Shown here: positions 24,201-39,200 of the stretch, one piece after another
Numbering within the stretch: the first letter of the stretch is position 1
How the letters are laid out: every line of letters starts with the position of its first letter
Assembly: GCA_964016985.1 (NCBI GenBank)
Contig: OZ024828.1
Location: forward strand, 83,122,308 to 83,186,307
Source of the DNA: Anodontia alba
Taxonomy: Eukaryota; Mollusca; Bivalvia; Lucinida; Lucinidae
Direction of reading: 5' to 3'
DNA: 64,000 nucleotides
Notes under the pieces: generated by a model
Databases searched by the model: none
What the model saw: the letters and a program-made list of their open reading frames with translations, nothing else
What the model was told of the DNA's origin: nothing
Position numbers and translations under genes: made by a program

Positions 24201-27200
24201 CCTGTTTTCTGGGATGTAAGAAAAATATTTCAAAATGCAGTCTGCTGAAAATTTTACCAAGAGTGCTAAGCATTAAATGATATCAAGACAATGGAAGGGT
24301 GATAATGAAAGAACCTGTGCAATGAAATGCTGTACAGGCCTAGGTTAAATTCCGCTTCCAGTGGGATTCAAACCTGGGAACTTGTGATCTGAAGCAGAAG
24401 CGCTAACAACTTGGCCACCCAGATGCTTCCCCAAATACTGGGACAGACAGGCCTGAGAGAACTTGTTTGTTTGTGTTGAGGTTTTACGTCCCAGTCAAGC
24501 CAATGGGGTCATGTCGAGCGCGGTCAGTTTACCTAACCACGCGTTTTACTGGGCAGGCTTAGTCCTCTAAGTGGTTAACCAGTATTGTGCACATTCTTCC
24601 ACCAGAAACTGACAACTGCCCTTCTTGAATCAGCTGAAGGGAAAGAATGACCGTAGAAAATATTTCCTGATCAATCTCCACGAAAGAATGTTGCCGACCT
24701 CGGCGGGGATTGAACCTGCAACCTCCTGGTCTCCAGTCCGACGGCGCAGCCAAGTGAGCCACCGAGGCCGGCAATCCTGAGCGAACTGTGTAGACCCAGA
24801 TTGAGAGGCTGTGTAGACCCAGATAAGACACAGCAAGACAGCCCAGTGCTCTAGATAAGATTTTGGTACAATATTTTACCCCCTGCTTTAAAGCTTAATA
24901 CTTAAATGTCCATTTGCAATGCTTAACTCTTTAAGCACCAAGCATAAGTATGGCATACAAAGTTCTTTCTTTTTTTTATTACAGAAAATATAGCTGGCAT
25001 TTCATGTGAATTGTCTGCTTAGCAGACAATTCACATGAAATGTCTGGCTTTATTTTCTCTGAAAAACAATAACAACAGCAAAAGAACCTAGAATGCAAAA
25101 ATTTGTAATCAGAGCTTTAAGGATTAAACCCTTTCTGATCTAGTGTACTGCTACTGCTCACATAAGAATCAATGTGAAGGAATTTGCTTTATGTTAAAAA
25201 TTGTAAAGTTCACTGAAAATTTTTACCCCCTAAATTTGATTCCAATGCTGAAATCCAAAATTCCATTGAGTATTTTTACCCCTTTAACTTATATTTCAAT
25301 GCTGAGTTTCAAAAACTCAATGCTGAACTACCCTTTACTCCTACTTATCTAGAGGTCTAACTGCCTCTCACCCAGTTGTTTTTAGACCTATCAACAGGTA
25401 GTGAAATAGAATTGTTGAAGGTTGAGGACAAGTATGGAAAGGAGTAAAAATGTCCCCAGTATTTCAGGTAAAATACGGTAGTCTATCTGCACATGCTTCA
25501 TAATAAGGAAGTCCCAGCTTCCAGCCAACCAGATCTTAGGTCCCACAGAGATTTTGCGCAGTATATAATTCCTAGACTTCTATAATAGTACAAGCACTGA
25601 TGCATGTAGAGTAATACAGCGTCACAATCAAACAGAACTCCCAAGTTCTTATTTTGAAAATAAAAAGAAGATAATAATTTTCTTGAGGTGAGTGGATACA
25701 CCCTAACAATTCTACTGCTATTTTCCAAAGGGAGCCAACTTTAGATATGATACTATTGGCCCTGTGCTGAACTTGAAAATAAGGTCAATGTCACCAAAAT
25801 CTCATGGTCTAAAGCTTGCACATACTTTTTCTAGTAACTGACAACTGCCCTTCTTGAATCAGCTGAAGGGGGAGATGACTGTAGAAATGATTTCATGATA
25901 AATCTCCATAAAAGTTTTGTCAAACTTGCAACCACCTGTATCTGCAGTCAGACATATTACCGACTGTTTTATGGATCTTAATTGAGCTGTGGTTTTATGG
26001 CCCAGTCCACCCATTAGGGTCATGTCCAGCCAGTCAGTTTACCAAGCCACAGTTTTACTGCTCTAAGCTGTTAACCAGTACTTGTGCATATTCTTTTGCC
26101 AAAAACTGACAACTGCCCATCCTGAATCAGCGGAACGGACTGTGCTATGGAACGCGGCCTTTGTTTGTGTTGAGGTTTTACGGCCCAGTCAACCCAATGG
26201 GGTCATGTCAAGCGCGGCCAGTTTACCTAACCACAAATTTACTGGGCAGGCTTAGTCCTCTAAGCGGTTAACCAGTATTGTGCACATTCTTTTGCCAGAA
26301 ACCGACAACTGCCCTTCTTGAATCAGCGGATGGGAGAGAATGACCGTAGAAAATATTTCATGATCAATCTCCACAAAGAATGTTGCCGACCTCGGCGGGG
26401 GTTGAACCCGGGACCTCCAGGTCTCCAGTCGGACGGCGCATCTAACTGAGCCACCGAGGCCTTATCATCTTAGAAAGGTAAAAACAATTACTTTAGAATG
26501 TTTTCTGCTTCAATTTTGAATTTTGCATTTAGGTTTTCGGGTTGATCTTTTTTTGGCCCGAATACCCTGTTCATTAATAGCCCTATTACTAAACAGCAAT
26601 GTGTACATCAATGCTTCAGAAGTAACAGATTTATATCACATTAGAAAACTTTTTTTTCAATTAGCAAAATTAATGTTTAGCATGCTGAGTAAGAATTTCA
26701 GCAGACAACATTTTGAAATATTTTTCCTATTTGTCCCAGAAAACAGGCTTGGACATTTCATGCAAATGGTCTCCTAAGGAGACATTTCATGCAAATGGTC
26801 TCCTAAGAAGAAAGGTCAAAGCCCGTTTTCTGGGAAAAATAAGAAACAAATATCAATTTGCCCTGAGAGTGGAAATGATTAAGCTGCAACTGAGTCTATT
26901 ACATCAAACTGTCGGAATGAAGACTTCTTGACTGTTTGGCATGTATTCAATGTTACGTATCAGACTAACTTTGTTATATACGCAATACAGAAAAAAAAGG
27001 TGATAGATTTACAAATGATCTATTACACAGCCTAATCAACTTGATGCAAAAGATGAGACTACCGTATTTACCCTAAGTATTCGGACACCTCAACTCCTTA
27101 CCATATATGTTCTAACATTTGAACCAGTTCAATTCACTACCCAGATGTTGTGTCTAAAAATTGCTGGATGAGTGGCAAACAGTGTAGACCCAGATGAGAC

Positions 27201-30200
27201 GCCGCATTCTGCGGCGTCTCATCTGGGTCTAAACTGTTTGCTCAGGCCTGTCTGTCCGAATACATATGGTAAATATGGTATATGTATACGTTAACCCTTT
27301 TTACCCCCAAGTTTCTGACATGGACTCTTCCATCTCTTAATTTGAACACATGCATTGTTGCATCTCAGCGTTTCAGTCAAAGAACAATAATAGAATGGCT
27401 AACAGTGTTGATTCTGATGAGACAGCTCATTACAAGCCATCTCACCTGGATCTGCACTGTCTGTAAAAGGTATCAGTATTAGTCTGTAAATGTGCCAGCC
27501 AATCACAACAACTCTACTTGTCCCCTTCCCAGAGAAAGGAAGAAAAGGGATAGAAGAACTTAAGTAGGAGAAAGGAAGTATTTGATAAAAAGAGAGGAAA
27601 AAAAAGTGTAAAACGATAATACCACACCATAATCATGTGATGGGCAGACAACTCAGTCAAAAACTGACTATCGTGTGGACACAGAAGAAATACTAACATG
27701 CCCCTATTTCCCACCTACAGCAAGTAATTAGCACACAACAAGCATGTTTTTCCAGGTAATATGATTTGAAATTTTCACAAAAAGGAGACGGTTTTAGATT
27801 ACAAATTTGTTGCTTTCTATTTATGCTCTTTCATAAGTATTTCAGTTATATCAAACTGCCGAAAGGATCTTTGCAATCAAGCGCCCTACAATATCTTAGA
27901 ATGTCATCTGCTACAAATTTGAATGGCCACTTAAGCCTATTGAACTTATCACATGAAATGTCAAGCCTCATTTTCTCTGAAAAATAAAATATTTTAGAAT
28001 GTGGTCTGCTGCAAATCTGAATGGCACTTTAAGGGTTAAAGTGCAGGCATACATGAGGATAGGCATGATTATTACAGAGATCTTTCCGAGTCGCAATAAG
28101 CACATATATTTTCTGCTTTCTTCAACACTTTTTCATCATGCCAGTTAAGCGGGGGTATCCCGTAAATATTTTTCTTATTTCACCAAGAAAACATGTTTTG
28201 GGTACTTGTCAGAAGCACCTCGGCAAGGTGCTTCTAATGAGTACCCACAACACAGGTTTTTGTGGAGAAATAAGAAAAAATATCAATATTCTTTGGATGA
28301 AAAAAGCATCTTGTGTGGAGCTATGACTTTTTATGAAGAGTATTTCTGGCAGCAAGTTCAGGTAAACACATCAAAACATAGGTACGAATATACCAAGTGA
28401 AATGCTGAACATGAAATGTACACATGATTTATTACGTTTGTTTTCCTTCATCTTTTCTGCTATACAAATATATCCGCATGAACCATATGGCAGCTTCATA
28501 ATTGATACCATGATCAAATTATATGCAGATCTCCTCCAGCAGTTTTGTAGAGTTTTTGCCAAGAGAACAAAACATACACATGTACATATTTTTATATTTA
28601 CTGTGATCTGATGTTCTACAATTTATGGCTCCCATTTTATTTAGTCATTCCAAAATCACAGTTTTAGGATTCTGAGGCATGCCAGTTTACCTACTTGGAA
28701 CACAGCTGCTGCTAAGGTGATTAACCCTTAAAGCTTTGCACTTGGTAAAATTTTCAGCAGACGACATATTGATATATTTTTATTATTTTCCCAAGAAATC
28801 AGGATTCAACATTCCATGCGAATTGTCTCCATTGGAGAAAATTTGCATAAAACTTCAAATCCTGTTTTATGGGGAAAAAAAAAAAGAAAAATTAGAAACT
28901 CCCGAAAGAGGATGAATGCCCCCGCTACTGCCAATTTGGCTTTTTATGCCAAAATTTCTAAGTAAATCAAGGGTATGTAACTCTAGCAATAACAATTTGA
29001 TTGGAGTTCTGTGACCTTTATGCACATGCCCTGTCTATATTCTTACTTTGCTGCAAATTTCAAGTTATTATCTTTGAAAACTGTAGCAACTGGGGAAACA
29101 CCAGCCTACTATGCCATGTGTATAAGGCAAAATTTCTAAGTAAATCCAGGATGTGTAACTCTAGCAATAAAAATTTGATCAGTGTTCTGTGACTTTTATG
29201 CACATACCCAGCCTAAATTCTTACTTTGCTGCAAGTTTCAAATCATTATCTTGAAAACTGTAGGAGAAGTTGTGAAGAAAAGAACCCTAATAGGTAATGA
29301 GTATAAGGCCATATTTCTAAGTAAATCAAGAGTATGTAACACTAGCAAAAAAAAACAAAAAAAACATGCCCAGTCTTATATTCTTACTTCGCTGCAGGTT
29401 TCAAATAATTATCCTGAAAACTGTAGAAGTTGTGGAGACAAGAAACCTACTATGCCATATGTAATAAGGCAAGATTGCTGAGTAAATCAAGAGTATGTAA
29501 CTCTAGCAAAAAAAAAAAAAAAAAAAGATCAGAGTTCTGTGACCTTTATGCACATGCCTAGCCTATATTTCCTTGCTGCAAGTATCAAATCATTATCCTG
29601 AAAATGGAGACACAAATCCTACTATGCCATGTGTATAAGACAAATTTTCTAAGTAAATCAAGGGTATGTAACTCTACCAACAATAATTCTATCAGAGTTC
29701 TGTGACCTTTATGCACATGCTCAAGCTATATCCTTACTATAGTGCAGGTTTCAAACCATTATCTTGAAAACTGTAGGGGGAATTGCAGACACGAACATTA
29801 CTATAAAGTGTGATGGCCGGATGAACAGACTGACAAGAAGGACACACGGACGTACATATGAGTGAAGGTAAAACAACGAGGGATGTTCGAAATGAATTGC
29901 TTATTGTCCTCTAGCTCGATATTCACGTGGGGCACGATAAAAACCAATACATACCTGTATAGGGTTATTCAATATCTACACAATGGTGTATAAATGTACA
30001 TGTTAGACTAAGTGTAAGACATAAAATTTGCCATTTGAATACACGCAGTCATTGACCACTGCAGTAAAAATGGTTGGTAGAAGCGTTGACAAAAAAGATG
30101 AAATACGGGCTTACATCAAAGCTCGCTCAAAACATGGTTGTTCTTTGAAGAAGCTGATGACTGAAATTTCTACTGCTTTTGGACCTTCTTGTGTGTCTCA

Positions 30201-33200
30201 TGACACAGTTCGGCGGTGGAAAAAGAAATTTGAGTCTGGTGTAGAGTTCACCAAAAATGCACCGAAATCTGGTGGGCCAAAATCTGCATCTCGTAAAGAA
30301 ATCGTTTCCAAAATAAAGGAAATCATTGAAGGAGATGCCAGATTTACAGTTCGTGATATTGCACGAAAGGTAGGCATATCACTTTCAACGGTTCACCTTA
30401 TTTTGAAGAAGCATTTGAAAGTCAGAAAGATTTCTGCTAGATGGGTGCCACATCTGTTGACTGACGAGCAAAAGAGGCAATGGGTTAAAGTGGCCAAAAA
30501 GCTGCTTCAAATGTTTCCAAAATATGACAAAAAGCAGTTTGCCAATGTCGTCACAGGTGATGAAACCTGGGTCCATTATTTTGAGCCCGTCAGAAAGGTT
30601 AGCAATAAGATCTGGGCCACTAAACACAGCAAACGCCCAATAATTGCCAAACGTTCTTTGAGTACAAAGAAGGTTTTGTATGCAATCGTCTTCTCTGGTG
30701 AAGGAGTCGCAATAAAAAAGCCAGTGAAAAAGGGCAAAAGCATCACCAGAAAGTACTACAAAGGCGTAGTACTGAAGAAACTGAAAAAGTATTATCAGAA
30801 ACGACGCCCTGCCACTGGTTTTAAACATGTCCGTCTTCTACATGACAATGCCCCAGCTCATACCTCCGCAATAGTTACGGCGTTTTTGAAGAAAAAAAAA
30901 GTAACTGTTTTGCCTCACCCCCCATATTCCCCAGACCTTGCCCCATGTGATTTCTTTTTGTTTCCGAAATTAAAAGCATTCCTTGCTGGACGGAAATACC
31001 AGTCCCGACAGGCACTTGGATCTGCCATTCATCAGTACCTTATTACTGTGCCCAAATCAGCATACCGTGACACCTTCAAGAAGTGGATACATCGGCTGAA
31101 ACTTTGCATTTCTAGCCACGGGGAATACTTCGAGGGCATGAAATGAGTACTTTCGGGCTAACTTGAAATTTGAAGTCTCCAGAAAGAAATAAGCAATTCA
31201 TTTCGAACATCCCTCGTATATGCCCTCCTCCACTTTGTGGCACACAAGGATGTACGTATGACGGAAGGTAAAACTATATGCCCTCCTCCACTTTGTGGCA
31301 CACAAGGATATACGTATGACGGAAGGTAAAACTATATGCCCTCCTCCACTTTGTGGCTCACACGGACATACATATGACAGAAGGTAAAACTATATGCCCT
31401 CCTCCACTTTGTGGCACACACTGACGTACATATGACGGAAGGTAAAACTATATGCCCTCCTCCACTTTGTGGCACACATGAACATACGTATGACAGAAGG
31501 TAGAACTATATGCCCTCCTCCACTTTGTGGCACACACAGACGTACGTATGACGGAAGGTAATACTTTATGCCCTCCTCCACTTTGTGGCACACATAGGCG
31601 TACGTATGACGGAAGGTAAAAACTATATGCCCTCCTCCACTTGTAGCTCACTCAGACGTAGGTATGAAGGAAGGTAAAACTATACGCCCTCCTCCACTTT
31701 GTGGCACATATGAACGTATATACGACGGAAGGTAAAAACTATATGCCCTCCTCCACTTTGTGGCACACACGGACGTACATACGACGGAAGGTAAAACTGT
31801 ATGCCCTCCTCCACTTTGTGGCACACTCGGACGTACATATGACGGAAGGTAAAACTATATGCCCTCCTCCACTTTGTGGCACACTCGGACGTACATATGA
31901 CGGAAGGTAAAACTATATGCCCTCCTCCACATTGTGGCACACACGGACGTACATATGACGGAAGGTAAACTATATGCCCTCCTCCACTTTGTGGCACACA
32001 CGGACGTACATGATGGAAGGTAAAACTACATGCCCCCCCTCCACTTTGTGGCTCACACGGACGTACGTATGACGGAAGGTGAAACTATATGCCCTCCTCC
32101 ACTTCATGGTGGGGTGAAAGAGAGGGGGACATCTTCAGACCATGTCCAAAGCATCTGCAAAGTTTCAAATCAATCTGCTGGTGGAGTTGAAGTTTAACAA
32201 CCCAGTTAACACTATTAAGATCATGTCGAGCCCATCAGTTTACCTAACCACACTGGATTAACCAGTACTTGTGCACATTCTTTTGGCAGAAACTGACAAC
32301 TAACCTTCTAGAATCTTGGGCCAAGAAATTTAATCCTTAAAGTGCCAGTCACAACTGCAGCAGACAACATTTTTAAATTGATTGATTGACTGTGTTGGGG
32401 TTTAACGACACTTCAACCCTTGTGGTCATTTTGTGTTGTCTCCCAGAGAAAGGGAGAAAAGAGATAGTAGAGTAGATGAAAGAGAAGGATAGGGAAGAAA
32501 GAGGGAAATGAAAGAAAGTGAAAGAACAGAAGACAGAAGAAATAACAACATTCCCCCTTTACCCTTACCTGCTGCAAGGACAACAGGCCTTGCCCAACTG
32601 TAAGCCAGTATCAGTTGAACACCCCGGTGGTAAAAGCTACAGGACACCTTTGCCTCACCCAACCACCCCTCAACATTTTTAAATAAATATATATAGATTT
32701 TTTTTTTTTTAGTTTTCATATATTAGTCTTGACAGCAGATGATTCACATTAAATGTCAAACATATAATTATTTTCTATGAAAAACAAAATTTTTAGAATG
32801 TTGTCCACTACATATTTGGGTTAGTTTACTCAAAGTGACAGCAGACATCATTTTCCTGGCAACATCACACATGATTTTTATCCTGGTGAGCAAGGTGGGA
32901 TAGGACTTGTTAGCACTAGAAAAAATTGTAGATGTCTTAGCTTATCTGGTATGCAAGAATGACGCAGGTATTCAAGGCTCCAGAGCAGACAACATACTGA
33001 AATATTTTTCTTTATTTTTCCCAGAAAACAGGTTTTGACATTTCATGCAATTATCTCCAATGGAGACAATTTGCATGAAGTCAAACCTTGTTTTCTGGGA
33101 AAAATAAGAAAAATATCATCAATTTTTCGTCTGCTGAATTTGCCCAGAGAGTGGTAAAGGTTAAATGCCACACAATATTTGTAGTAGACAAAATTCTAAA

Positions 33201-36200
33201 AAAACAAAAAAACATTTCATTTTTTTTTTTTTTTTTTTTAAGAAAACAAGTCTTGACATTACATGTGAATCATCTGCTTAACATGAAATGTTAAGACTTA
33301 TCTTCTTGAAAAAATGAAAAAAAATTCAAACTGTCATCTGCTACAGTTGCGGCTGGCGCTTTTAGAGTTAACATTTCAAGCGCTATTCAAATTTGTAGCA
33401 GATGGCATTTTCTACCAAATTCTAATATATATTTTTATCTTTCCAAGAAAATAAGGTTAATATTTTAACACATAGAGTACAATTTACATAAAAAATATCA
33501 AGCTGACATACAGTAACATCGGTTTTGTTGCCGACTGAGGTGTTGCAAAAAGTCATGATAACATAATTATAAGAGACTTCTGCTTTTGGTCAAAGATACT
33601 ATAAACCCTTAAAGCATTAACCCAAGTCCTACTGAACCCAGACTCTGACATACTCTGCATTTGCAAACAGTGTAGATCCAGATCTGTTGGCTTTTGAAGA
33701 AGCCAACTGATCTGGATCTGCACTGTTTGTCATAAAGTATGTGAATTTATTTCAACAATCTGGATCAAGGAATCGTTGGCTGACAATTAGAAGTTGGTGT
33801 GGCATTTTAATTCGGCATGACAAGGGTTAAGCAATACTATAGCAATTAAAAATTTTCATTTTTCTGAGAAAATAAGACTTAGCATTTTATGTGATATGTT
33901 AGGCAGATGATTCACATGAAATGTCAATCCTTATTTTCTCTGAAAAAAAAAGAAAATTTCTGATGCAGTTGTGGTTAGTGCTTTATATAGGGTAAAATGG
34001 ACGGGTTTGGTACACGTGGTAATTCTGCTTTATGCTCTGCATTCTTTAGTGATTCCGGCATAAATCCAAACAACTGATACAGCTGCAGGAACATGCATTT
34101 CATCAAACTGATGACGTATGCCGTTGCCCTTGATGACGTGATGAGAAAACATGCTGTGGGTACCAATTACACAGTTCCAGACCAAGAGACTACGGAGATG
34201 TAATTTCTGTTCAATGCTTAGCACTGAGGGTAAAAATTTCAGCAGCCTAAATTCTGAAATACTTTTTCTTATTTTTTCCAGGAAATAGGCTTTGACACTT
34301 CATGCAAACTGGTTCCTTAGGGAGACAATTTGCATGAATTGTCAAAGCATATTTTCTGTAAAAAATAAGGAAAATATCAATTTGTTGTCTGCTCAATTTG
34401 CCCAGAGCAGTAAAGGCAAAATAAAAAAAAACTAGAGCTGTTTTTATAGCCCCACTGCAGCTTTATCAGAGGAGAAATATATATAGTATTGAAATATTTT
34501 TAATTCATCCTTAGCAGATAACACCCATGTAGGATATGGTAACATGGCATCATAAAACCTATCAAGGGATTTAATCCATGTTGTGGGCCCTTGGCCCCGA
34601 TTCCTGAATATACAATACATCAACCCACTGTCCATGCATGTACCACTTTTTCAAAGCCCCTAAGTGTGATATAAGTTTCATTGAAGTTGCACCACAAACA
34701 TAACAGTTATTGAGCAAAATCTATTTAATTTTTTTGAAAACCTACCTTGGACATAACTCCAGAGTTATGGACCCTTGGCCCCTATTCTGGTATACATGAT
34801 ACATCCAGTCATTGTTCATATTTATACATACTTTCAGCTTTCTATGTAGCTTTCATAGTTCCTCAGAAATCGGTTACGAAAATAATACATCCAGTCATTG
34901 TCCATGTTTATACAATTTTTTAGCTTTCTAGCTTTCGTAGTTCCTGAGAAATCTGTTACGAAAATTTTCAAGAATGGCAAAATTTGAAAATCTATGAAGG
35001 GACATAACTCCAAGAGTTATGGGCCCTTGGTCACTATTCTGCCACTACACCTTCCCCACCTTAAAGACCAAGTGTGATATAAGTTTCATCAAAGTAGGAC
35101 TGTAACATAACAGTTATTGAGCAAAATGCATTTTAATTTTTAGAAAACCTACCAATGGACATAACTCCAAGAGTTATGAACCCTTGGCCGCTATTCCGGT
35201 ATACACGATACATCCAGTCAATGTTCATGTTTATACGAACTTTCAGCTTTGAAGCTTTCATAGTTCTTGAGAAATCTGTTTCAAAAATTTTCAAGAATGG
35301 CAAAATTTGAAAACCTATGAAGGGACAGAACTCAAAGAGTTATGGGTCCTTGGCCACCATTCTACCAATAAACCTTCCTTACCTTAGAAACCAAGTGTGA
35401 CATAAGTTTCATCGAAGTAGGACCACAAACATAAAAGTTATTAAGCAAAATGCATTTTAAATTTTGAAAACCTACCAAGGGACATAACTCCAAGAGTTAT
35501 GGGCCCTTGGCCACTTTTCTGTGACTACACCTTACTGACCTTAGAGACCAAGAGTAGTATAAGTTTCATTGAAGTAGGGCCACAAACATAAAAGTTATTA
35601 AGCAAAATGCATTTTAATCTTGCAGTCACGGAATCACAGTCACTGAATCACAGAATGATGGAAGGACATGGCAAATCCAGTATAGCCCCACTAGGCTATA
35701 AAAAAATCCTTGTTGGTACTCAGCGGAATTGGCTCGCACGGACGGACGAACTGACTCGCTCTCGCACACCCTTACCATGAGGGGAAGTCAAGTACAAAGT
35801 TTGGTTAAGTTCTGCCCAGTGATTTAGGAAAAGATAGTGTGACGGAATGACGGACAGAAAGATGACGAAGGTGTTCACAATATCCCCATCGCCAAAGCAT
35901 GGGGATAATTATCCTAAATTTTACCTTATCTCTGTTGCTAGAAGTCGGGAAACATTAAAAAGCATCCACACCAATTACCTTTCTGAGCAGACGTTTACAT
36001 CACGAAAACACGCCTATGTAATTTTGACCCCTTAAACCCCACTTTTATGTAGTAAAACTGGGGTTTACAGGGGTATACATTATTTTTCTTATTTTGCAAA
36101 AAAAACATAGATTTTGGGTACTCATTAGAACTGCCTCGCTGAGGCAGTTCTAAGGAGTACCCACAATCTATGTTTTGAGCAGGAATATGCAAAATATCAG

Positions 36201-39200
36201 AATTTTTCATCTGAAAATTTTCTTATGTTGGTTCTAAAATTTTCAATATATTTGAATAGGCCTGTTTTCATAATATTTCATTCTCTTACTGTACATTATA
36301 AGTTCTAGACAAGAGTGGGTGTCAGAAAACACTTTTTCTTATTTCTCCACAAAAACATGTGGGTATTGATAAGAAGCGTTTGAAAAAAAAAGTGCCTTAC
36401 CTGGAGCTATGCTGAAGAAATGAACCTACCATATTTACCTTAAAGTATTGGGACAGACAGATTTGACAAAAAGTACAGACCCAGATCATCTGCTGCATTC
36501 TGCTGCTTCTGACCAGTGTCTGCTCTACTTGCTATCATTCATTGGTTTTAAGTCTTAAAGCGCAAAACAAAATTGTAGCAGATGACATGCCAGTATTTTT
36601 TTTTAAATTATTCTTCAGAGAAAATATTTATGAATTGTCTGCTCGGCTGACGAGTCACATGAAATGCCAAGTCTTGTTTTCTCTACGCAGACAATTCACA
36701 TGAAATGCCAAGTCTTATTGAGTGAAAAAAAAAAAATCAAAATGCCATCTGATGCACTTTAAGTTTTAAGACACATTCACTGGTAATGGCCTGACAACTA
36801 CTTTAACCCTCTGCATGCTGGCTAAAAATTTCAGCAGACGACATTTTGAAATATTTTTCATAATTTCCCAGAAAATAGGCTTTCATATTTCAAGCAAATT
36901 ATGGCCAGACCTTATTTTCTTGGAAAAACTAAGGAAAATTTCAAAAAGTCCTCTGCTGAATTAAGCTAGGCAGCCAGTCATCCACTCAGTCTAGCTGCTC
37001 TGGATGTACATTCAAAAATATGGCACAATTCTGCAACCAGACAATGAAGGAATGATCAGGCATTTAGAAAGAGGTTTATATGCATGTTAAGAGCTCCAGA
37101 TAATAAGTATCTGGATAAAAATTTTCTTATTTCTCCACCCTGGGTTCTCCACAAAACACAAAAAAAAAAATCTAACTAGAATCATGCAGGTACTTCTAAT
37201 GAGTGGGTGCTTTTAATAAGTGCCACAATGTTGATGATGATTTGGTGTTTTAAATCCCTTTCAATATTATTTAAGTCATCTCAAGATGATAGGAACTGAT
37301 AATGAGACTGAGTAATGAAGTGAGATACAGTGATGGTTTAATTCTGACTCCAGCGGGAATCAAAGCAGGGACCAAGTGATCAGAAGTTGAAAGCACTAAT
37401 CACTCTGCCACCCGGGCACTAGTACAACAAGGTGTTTTCCTGGTGAAATAGGAAAATAGAAATATTTTGGGAGAAAAAAACAGTGCCTTATCTTGAGCAA
37501 TAGACTGTTATCCATCACCTGCTCAATTCTATCACAACTTTCACAGTCAATTGATCTCTGTGGCAAACCAACTTCCAACTCCATTATTTTCTGACTGCTG
37601 TAAATTGCAGACTGACATAGCTGCAGGTAAAACACCTTCTTTACCCTTAAAAATGCCTGCCACAGAATCAGCAGACGACATTCTATTTTTTTTTTTTTTT
37701 CAGAGAAAATTAGGCAGAAATTTAATGTGAATCTTCTGTCTCATGAGATTATATTCAAGGAAAAACAAGATGAAAAACTTCGCTGAAGTTTATGTCCCAC
37801 CTGCATACTAAAATGTGAAATAAAACAATCAGTGAAGTGAAACTAAATGAAAAGTTTTACAGTTTGTAAACTTCATTTAGGGGGACATAAGTACACAGAC
37901 AAATGGATCAACAGAGGAATAAATGGAAACTTGCATGCATAAGTTGTACAAACTAATGCAGATGTGACAAAAAATAACTAATACCAGAGTTTTCTAAGAA
38001 AACAGATGCGCCCAACTCCCCATCCCTCCCTCAAAGCGTCAATTTTCTGTTTTTCTACTGCTGTGACCGTGAAAATTACGTCAAGGTCACTAAATTCTAA
38101 TCAGTTATTTGTTATATGTCCCAACTGTATATCCATGAAAATTTGACAAAAATCCAACCACTGGTTTACAAGATATTGTGCAGACAAGAAAGTCTCACGC
38201 TAATGCCAATGCTAACAGGATCCGCAACTAAAACAATATGTCCCCCTCCCCATTGGTAGGGGGACATAATAACCTGGAACCACTCTGATCAAGAGCGCTG
38301 GCAGACACCGATACATTTTGGAGAAATTAAATTTGGAGATTTGGTGTTTTATGTCCCTTTCAACATTATTTAATAGTGATATCATGACGACAGAAGAGTA
38401 ATGACGAAAGACTGTGCAATGAAACACCGTACAGTTATGATTTTAAATTGGCCTCTCTTGCAATCTGAAATCAGGGGCACTAACCACTCTGCTACCCAAA
38501 CACTAGACTTGCTCCAGTCTCCAGTGACTTAATATTTATTCTTATAATCCTGTTTGATAATCCACTAAAATAAAACTAAAATAATATCATGATTACAAAG
38601 GCTGTTTGTTCACTAATTAAACCAAAATAATATCATTACCACAAAGGCTGGTCACTAATAAAACCAAAATAATATCATAACTATAAAAGCTGGTCACTAG
38701 TGACCAGCCTTTATAGTCATAATGTTATTTTGGGGTTTTTTTAATTGATTATCAAACAGGATTATATGAAAAACATATTTAGTCACTGGAGATGGGAGCA
38801 GAACAACTTTTAACCTAAATATTTGGAAGATATGCTTGAGCAAATAGGGTAAAAAACCCAAGTCAGACTGTTCCTAAAGAATGTGCTAATAAGGTCCCAT
38901 AGCACAGTCAGCCACACATTTTTTACATTAACCCTTGTCCTGCTGAATAAATTAAGATGCCACACCCACTGCTAATTTACAGCCAATCAAATTACTTGAT
39001 CCGGATTGTTGCTATAAATTTGCATACTCAATGGCAAACAGTGTAGATCCAGATCAGTTGGCTTCTTCAGAAGCCAACTGATCTGGATCTAAATTGTTTG
39101 CAAAGGCATGGTATATCCGGGTTCAGCAGGACAAGGGTTAATATCAGGAAAGCAAGAACCTTATAATTAACCTTACTATGCTACAGGCAAATTCAGCAGA

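Noticed and set aside
30385..30828. 147-codon minus-strand frame
   Set aside because: Shadow of the mariner transposase gene on the opposite strand.
31390..31997. Antisense open frames with repeats like CHKVEEGI and LPSYVR
   Set aside because: Translation of the 58-bp minisatellite. The period is not divisible by three, so the frame shifts between units.
31217..32105. CRISPR-like array
   Set aside because: Whole 58-bp units repeat, with no unique spacers, in a eukaryotic intron. The same applies to 48690-49985.
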